Assembly: GCA_023422485.1 (NCBI GenBank)
Contig: JAGTAM010000666.1
Coordinates: 1 to 8,204, forward strand
Direction: 5' to 3'
Length of the DNA stretch: 8,204 nt
Source: Pseudomonadota bacterium
GTDB lineage: Bacteria; Pseudomonadota; Alphaproteobacteria; Rhizobiales; Beijerinckiaceae
In this document: one piece after another, positions 6,031-8,204 of the stretch
How positions within the stretch are numbered: position 1 is the stretch's first letter
Layout: every line of letters starts with the position of its first letter
Notes under the pieces: generated by a model
The model's input: only the letters and a program-made list of their open reading frames with translations
Told to the model about the DNA's origin: nothing
Database searches by the model: none
Made by a program: the position numbers and the translations under genes

Positions 6031-6927
6031 TCAGGCCTGCATGCCCCAGCGCTGAATGGTGTGCCGCTCGATCGTCTGGAAGATCAGGTTCTCGACGACG
6101 AGGCCGATCAGGATCACGGTCAGGAGTCCGGCGAACACGTTCGGAATGTCGAGCATGTTCTTGTTCTCGAAGATGTACCATCCGAGGCCGCCGGAACCGG
6201 ACGAGACGCCGAAGACAAGTTCGGCGGCGATGAGCGTGCGCCACGCGAAGGCCCAGCCGACCTTCAGGCCGGTGAGGATGCTAGGGAAGGCCGCCGGGAT
6301 CAGGATCTTCCGGATCAGGCTCGCACCGCGGAGGCCGTAATTGCGTCCGACCATCTTCAGCGTCCGGCTCACGGAGAGGAAGCCGGAATGGGTGTTGAGG
6401 GCGATCGCCCAGGTCACGGAGTGCACCAGCACGAAGATGAGACTGCCGTTGCCGAGGCCGAACCAGATCAGCGCCAGCGGCAGCAGGGCGATCGCCGGCA
6501 GCGGATTGAGCATCGAAGTCATGGTTTCGAGGAAATCGGTGCCGATCCGCGAAGCGATGGCGAGGCCTGTCAGCAGCGTCGCGAGCACGATCCCGATCCC
6601 GTAGCCGACCAGCAGGATCTTTACCGAACCCCAGGCCCGAAGGGGCAGCGTCCCGTCCGCGACACCGCGGAAGAAGGCCGCAAGCGTGGAGGTGAAGGTC
6701 GGAAACAGGAGATCGTTGTCGAGGTAGCGCCCGTAGATTTCCCAGATCGAGGCCAGCACGACCAGGATGAGGATCTTGCGCAGCCAAGCTTGGTTGTAGA
6801 GCAACTCCAGCGTCGAGAGCGGTTTCTCGACGATCGTGCCGCCTGGGGCGGACATCCGCTCGTGGACGATTTCAGGACGCAAGGGGGCCACGGGCACAGC
6901 CTTGGCGAGGGCATTCGCGCTAGACAT
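6031..6927 (-). CDS. ABC transporter permease, TauC/SsuC/NrtB-like (BPD transporter inner-membrane component)
   Basis: 298-aa inner-membrane permease, expected to work as a homodimer with the ATPase encoded just before it and the binding protein encoded just after. A hydrophilic N-terminus of about 48 residues precedes membrane segments near 51-68, 103-125, 141-156, 160-179 and two in the C-terminal third (about 218-236 and 260-283). The segment NPLPAIALLPLALIWFGLG at 141-159 is typical of SsuC/TauC permeases. The EAA-type cytoplasmic coupling loop lies at about 192-215, with NYGLRGAS around the conserved G201 and then the KILIPAAFP end. The start at 6927 is fixed by AAGGAGG 6 nt upstream and gives an 8-bp overlap with the ATPase stop; a longer Arg-rich start at 7011 is rejected. 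The transported solute cannot be told from the permease. Confidence 0.93.
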   Translation of the reverse strand: MSSANALAKAVPVAPLRPEIVHERMSAPGGTIVEKPLSTLELLYNQAWLRKILILVVLASIWEIYGRYLDNDLLFPTFTSTLAAFFRGVADGTLPLRAWGSVKILLVGYGIGIVLATLLTGLAIASRIGTDFLETMTSMLNPLPAIALLPLALIWFGLGNGSLIFVLVHSVTWAIALNTHSGFLSVSRTLKMVGRNYGLRGASLIRKILIPAAFPSILTGLKVGWAFAWRTLIAAELVFGVSSGSGGLGWYIFENKNMLDIPNVFAGLLTVILIGLVVENLIFQTIERHTIQRWGMQA

Positions 6928-7690
6928 TCTCCGCCTCCTTGATCTCCTCCGCGAACAGCATCTGCTGGATTCGGTTTTCCAGGCCGGCCTGTTCTCCCGG
7001 CGAGCCCGCACTGTTCAGCTCGGCCTTCACCTCGCCCGGATGCGGTGAGAGCAGGAGGATCCGCGAGCCGATCTTGATCGCTTCGGGGATCGAGTGCGTG
7101 ACGAAGAGGACGGTGAACCGGGTCTCGTCCCAGAGCGCGAGCAGCTCGTCCTGCATCCGCCGCCGGGTCAGCGCGTCGAGGGCCGCGAATGGCTCGTCCA
7201 TCAGAAGGATGTCCGGTTCCATTGCCATCCCGCGGGCGATCGCGACGCGCTGCTTCATGCCGCCGGACAGCATGTGCGGGAAGCTGTCGACGAACTTCGT
7301 GAGATTGACCTTCTCGATATAGGCCATCGCCCGCTCCTCTGCGGCGCGGCCGGTGAGGCGGCCCGAGGCTTCTAGAGCGAAGACGACGTTCTGCTTGACG
7401 GTCTTCCAGGGCAGAAGCTGATCGAATTCTTGGAAGACCATCATCCGGTCCGGACCCGGCCCGGTGACGACCTGACCTTTCAGCCGGATCTCGCCCTCGG
7501 TCGGGGGCATGTAGCCGCCTACCGCCTTGAGAAGGGTCGATTTTCCGCAGCCGGATGGGCCGAGCAGAACGAAACGGTCACCCGGCAGGACATCGAAGCT
7601 GACCTTATAGGTCGCGGTAATCAAGTGATGCGGCGTCTTATATTGCAGTGTAACGCCGTCGACCTCCAGCAGCGGTTGAATCAAGCCCAT
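6920..7690 (-). CDS. ABC transporter ATP-binding protein, TauB/SsuB/NrtD-like
   Basis: 256-aa cytoplasmic ATPase that powers uptake through the adjacent permease. All nucleotide-binding motifs are intact: Walker A GPSGCGKST at 44-52, Q-loop VFQEFDQLLPW at 85-95 (Q87), ABC signature LSGGMKQR at 141-148, Walker B ILLMDEP at 161-167, D-loop ALDA at 170-173 and the H-switch VTHS with H199. Length and the LLPW context match the nitrate/sulfonate/taurine importer ATPases. The ATG at 7690 has GGAGG 5 nt upstream. It is the first gene of the minus-strand set and faces a divergent gene across a 432-bp regulatory region. The C-terminal 40 residues after LLLSPHPGEV are variable in this family and give no substrate clue. 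Confidence 0.95.
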   Translation of the reverse strand: MGLIQPLLEVDGVTLQYKTPHHLITATYKVSFDVLPGDRFVLLGPSGCGKSTLLKAVGGYMPPTEGEIRLKGQVVTGPGPDRMMVFQEFDQLLPWKTVKQNVVFALEASGRLTGRAAEERAMAYIEKVNLTKFVDSFPHMLSGGMKQRVAIARGMAMEPDILLMDEPFAALDALTRRRMQDELLALWDETRFTVLFVTHSIPEAIKIGSRILLLSPHPGEVKAELNSAGSPGEQAGLENRIQQMLFAEEIKEAENV

Positions 7691-7806
7691 GCGCTCCTCC
7701 CTGTGCCGCGGCTCTGGCCACGATCTTTTGCGAGCTATGTCTTGTCTTTGATCTGCACTTTGGCCAGACAGCGCGCCGCGCAGTTAGAATTCAATGATTT
7801 TTATCT

Positions 7807-7816
7807 GTAGATCTAC
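7807..7816. promoter_or_regulatory. 10-bp perfect palindrome GTAGATCTAC
   Basis: A perfect palindrome in the most AT-rich part of the divergent region, flanked by TTTTA on the left (after 3 nt) and TAAAA on the right. It lies 117 bp upstream of the ATPase start. It could be an operator or upstream activator site, but a 10-bp palindrome can also arise by chance. Confidence 0.25.
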
Positions 7817-7859
7817 TAAAATTCTGCTTAGCTCGTTCTCGTGCTGGATCGAAGCAAAT

Positions 7860-7878
7860 TTTGACAACGGCTGTCAAA
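7860..7878. promoter_or_regulatory. Inverted repeat TTTGACA-N5-TGTCAAA, candidate operator
   Basis: Perfect 7-bp arms, TTTGACA (7860-7866) and TGTCAAA (7872-7878), separated by ACGGC. Each arm contains a TTGACA hexamer, so the dyad offers a -35 box on both strands. No good -10 box lies at the right distance on either side, which makes a regulator-binding site more likely than a bidirectional promoter. Confidence 0.45.
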
Positions 7879-7947
7879 CCAGCGGACGAATCTCTCGGTC
7901 GAAGCCGCTCGAAGATAGCAGAGCGTCGGCACCCTCATAGCAAGCCC

Positions 7948-7975
7948 TTGCCCCGTCATCAAGATCATATATCAT
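7948..7975 (+). promoter_or_regulatory. Candidate promoter for the rightward gene
   Basis: TTGCCC (7948-7953) is followed by a 16-bp spacer and TATCAT (7970-7975, five of six matches to TATAAT). It predicts a start near 7982 and a leader of about 140 nt before the ATG at 8123. By-eye consensus match only. Confidence 0.4.
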
Positions 7976-8122
7976 TTACAAGACTGAAGGGGACGGCCTG
8001 GTCTGGTGTGCTCACGACAGATCGCGCCTTCTCAGCGCCCCGGGGGCTTGGCTGGTTGGGATGGTGCGAGGCGGAGGGCCACCCTTCGCTCGATCGCCGC
8101 AACTCATCGGAGGGAGGACGCC

Positions 8123-8204
8123 ATGAAACAGAAGAGCGACGACGCAGCGACGGCTCCGGCGCAGGCGGCCGGCCTCGACCGCCGCGGCCAGCCGCTGGAC
8201 GCCG
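8123..8204 (+). CDS. Unidentified protein, N-terminal fragment (runs off right edge)
   Basis: The start is ATG at 8123 with a strong AGGGAGG site 5 nt upstream. Only 27 codons are visible, beginning MKQKSDDAATAPAQAAG and continuing LDRRGQPLDA, and the frame is open to the window end. The first part is polar and Ala-rich with no signal peptide, followed by a basic, Gly/Pro-containing turn. It is divergent from the ABC/oxidoreductase genes, so it could encode a regulator or another enzyme of the same pathway. Too little is present to name a family. Confidence 0.6.
   Translation, partial: MKQKSDDAATAPAQAAGLDRRGQPLDA

Larger units (their letters stand above)
7691..8122. other. Divergent intergenic regulatory region (432 bp)
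   Basis: Noncoding region between the start of the ATPase gene and the divergent plus-strand gene. It is clearly more AT-rich than the flanks from about 7780 to 7990. It contains a GTAGATCTAC palindrome, a TTTGACA/TGTCAAA dyad and a plus-strand promoter candidate (listed separately). I could not find a convincing minus-strand sigma70 promoter for the ATPase gene by eye. No tRNA-like fold or protein-coding signal is apparent. Confidence 0.7.

Noticed and set aside
5923..6942. 339-codon plus-strand open frame opposite the permease
   Set aside because: It is extremely charged (Asp/Glu/Arg/Gln-rich), as expected for the complement of a hydrophobic permease, and begins in the intergenic hairpin region.
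6928..7011. Longer permease start
   Set aside because: It adds an Arg-rich, family-atypical leader inside the ATPase gene, while the ATG at 6927 has a near-perfect AAGGAGG at ideal spacing.
4735..7690. Calling the transporter a taurine or alkanesulfonate importer
   Set aside because: Family resemblance only; no TauD or SsuD-type oxygenase is present, and the linked enzymes point to dicarboxylates.
7741..7990. Possible small RNA or tRNA in the AT-rich intergenic region
   Set aside because: No cloverleaf, no CCA-type acceptor stem and no hairpin plus T-tract could be found by eye.

Overview
This is a high-GC window of alphaproteobacterial character. Base composition, codon use and dispersed CGTCATCCC-type hairpins suggest a Methylobacterium/Methylorubrum-like member of the Rhizobiales; that assignment is inference, as there is no rRNA or marker gene here. 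Nine minus-strand genes fill about 1-7690. One plus-strand gene begins at the right edge. I see no tRNA, rRNA, CRISPR array, insertion sequence or integrase.

Reading in the direction of transcription (right to left): 7690-6920 is an ABC ATPase and 6927-6031 its permease, both of the taurine/sulfonate/nitrate (TauBC/SsuBC/NrtBD) type, overlapping by 8 bp. A 276-bp gap follows. It holds a hairpin just after the permease stop, a perfect 14-bp palindrome and a good sigma70-like promoter (TTGACA, 16 bp, TATCCT). Next comes a second tight run: a periplasmic solute-binding protein (5754-4735), an SdhB/FrdB-type iron-sulfur subunit (4738-3983), two three-helix SdhC/SdhD-type anchors (3986-3657 and 3660-3307), class I fumarase-type alpha (3278-2406) and beta (2251-1640) subunits, and an SdhA/FrdA-type flavoprotein (1643 to past the left edge). 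Most junctions are 4-bp ATGA or GTGA overlaps, so this is almost certainly one operon.

Taken together the genes form a self-contained module. An importer is followed by a complete membrane-bound succinate dehydrogenase/fumarate reductase-like complex and a two-subunit Fe-S hydratase. In the ordinary TCA cycle these enzymes carry out succinate to fumarate to malate. The dedicated importer, the unusual gene order, a Cys where the covalent-FAD His normally sits and a divergent beta-subunit motif suggest a specialised parallel route. It may act on a succinate-, fumarate- or malate-like compound (for example a substituted dicarboxylate) or run in the reductive direction. The substrate cannot be read from sequence.

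The right end (7691-8122) is a comparatively AT-rich divergent regulatory region with two dyads and a plausible plus-strand promoter. It precedes the first 27 codons of an unidentified gene.
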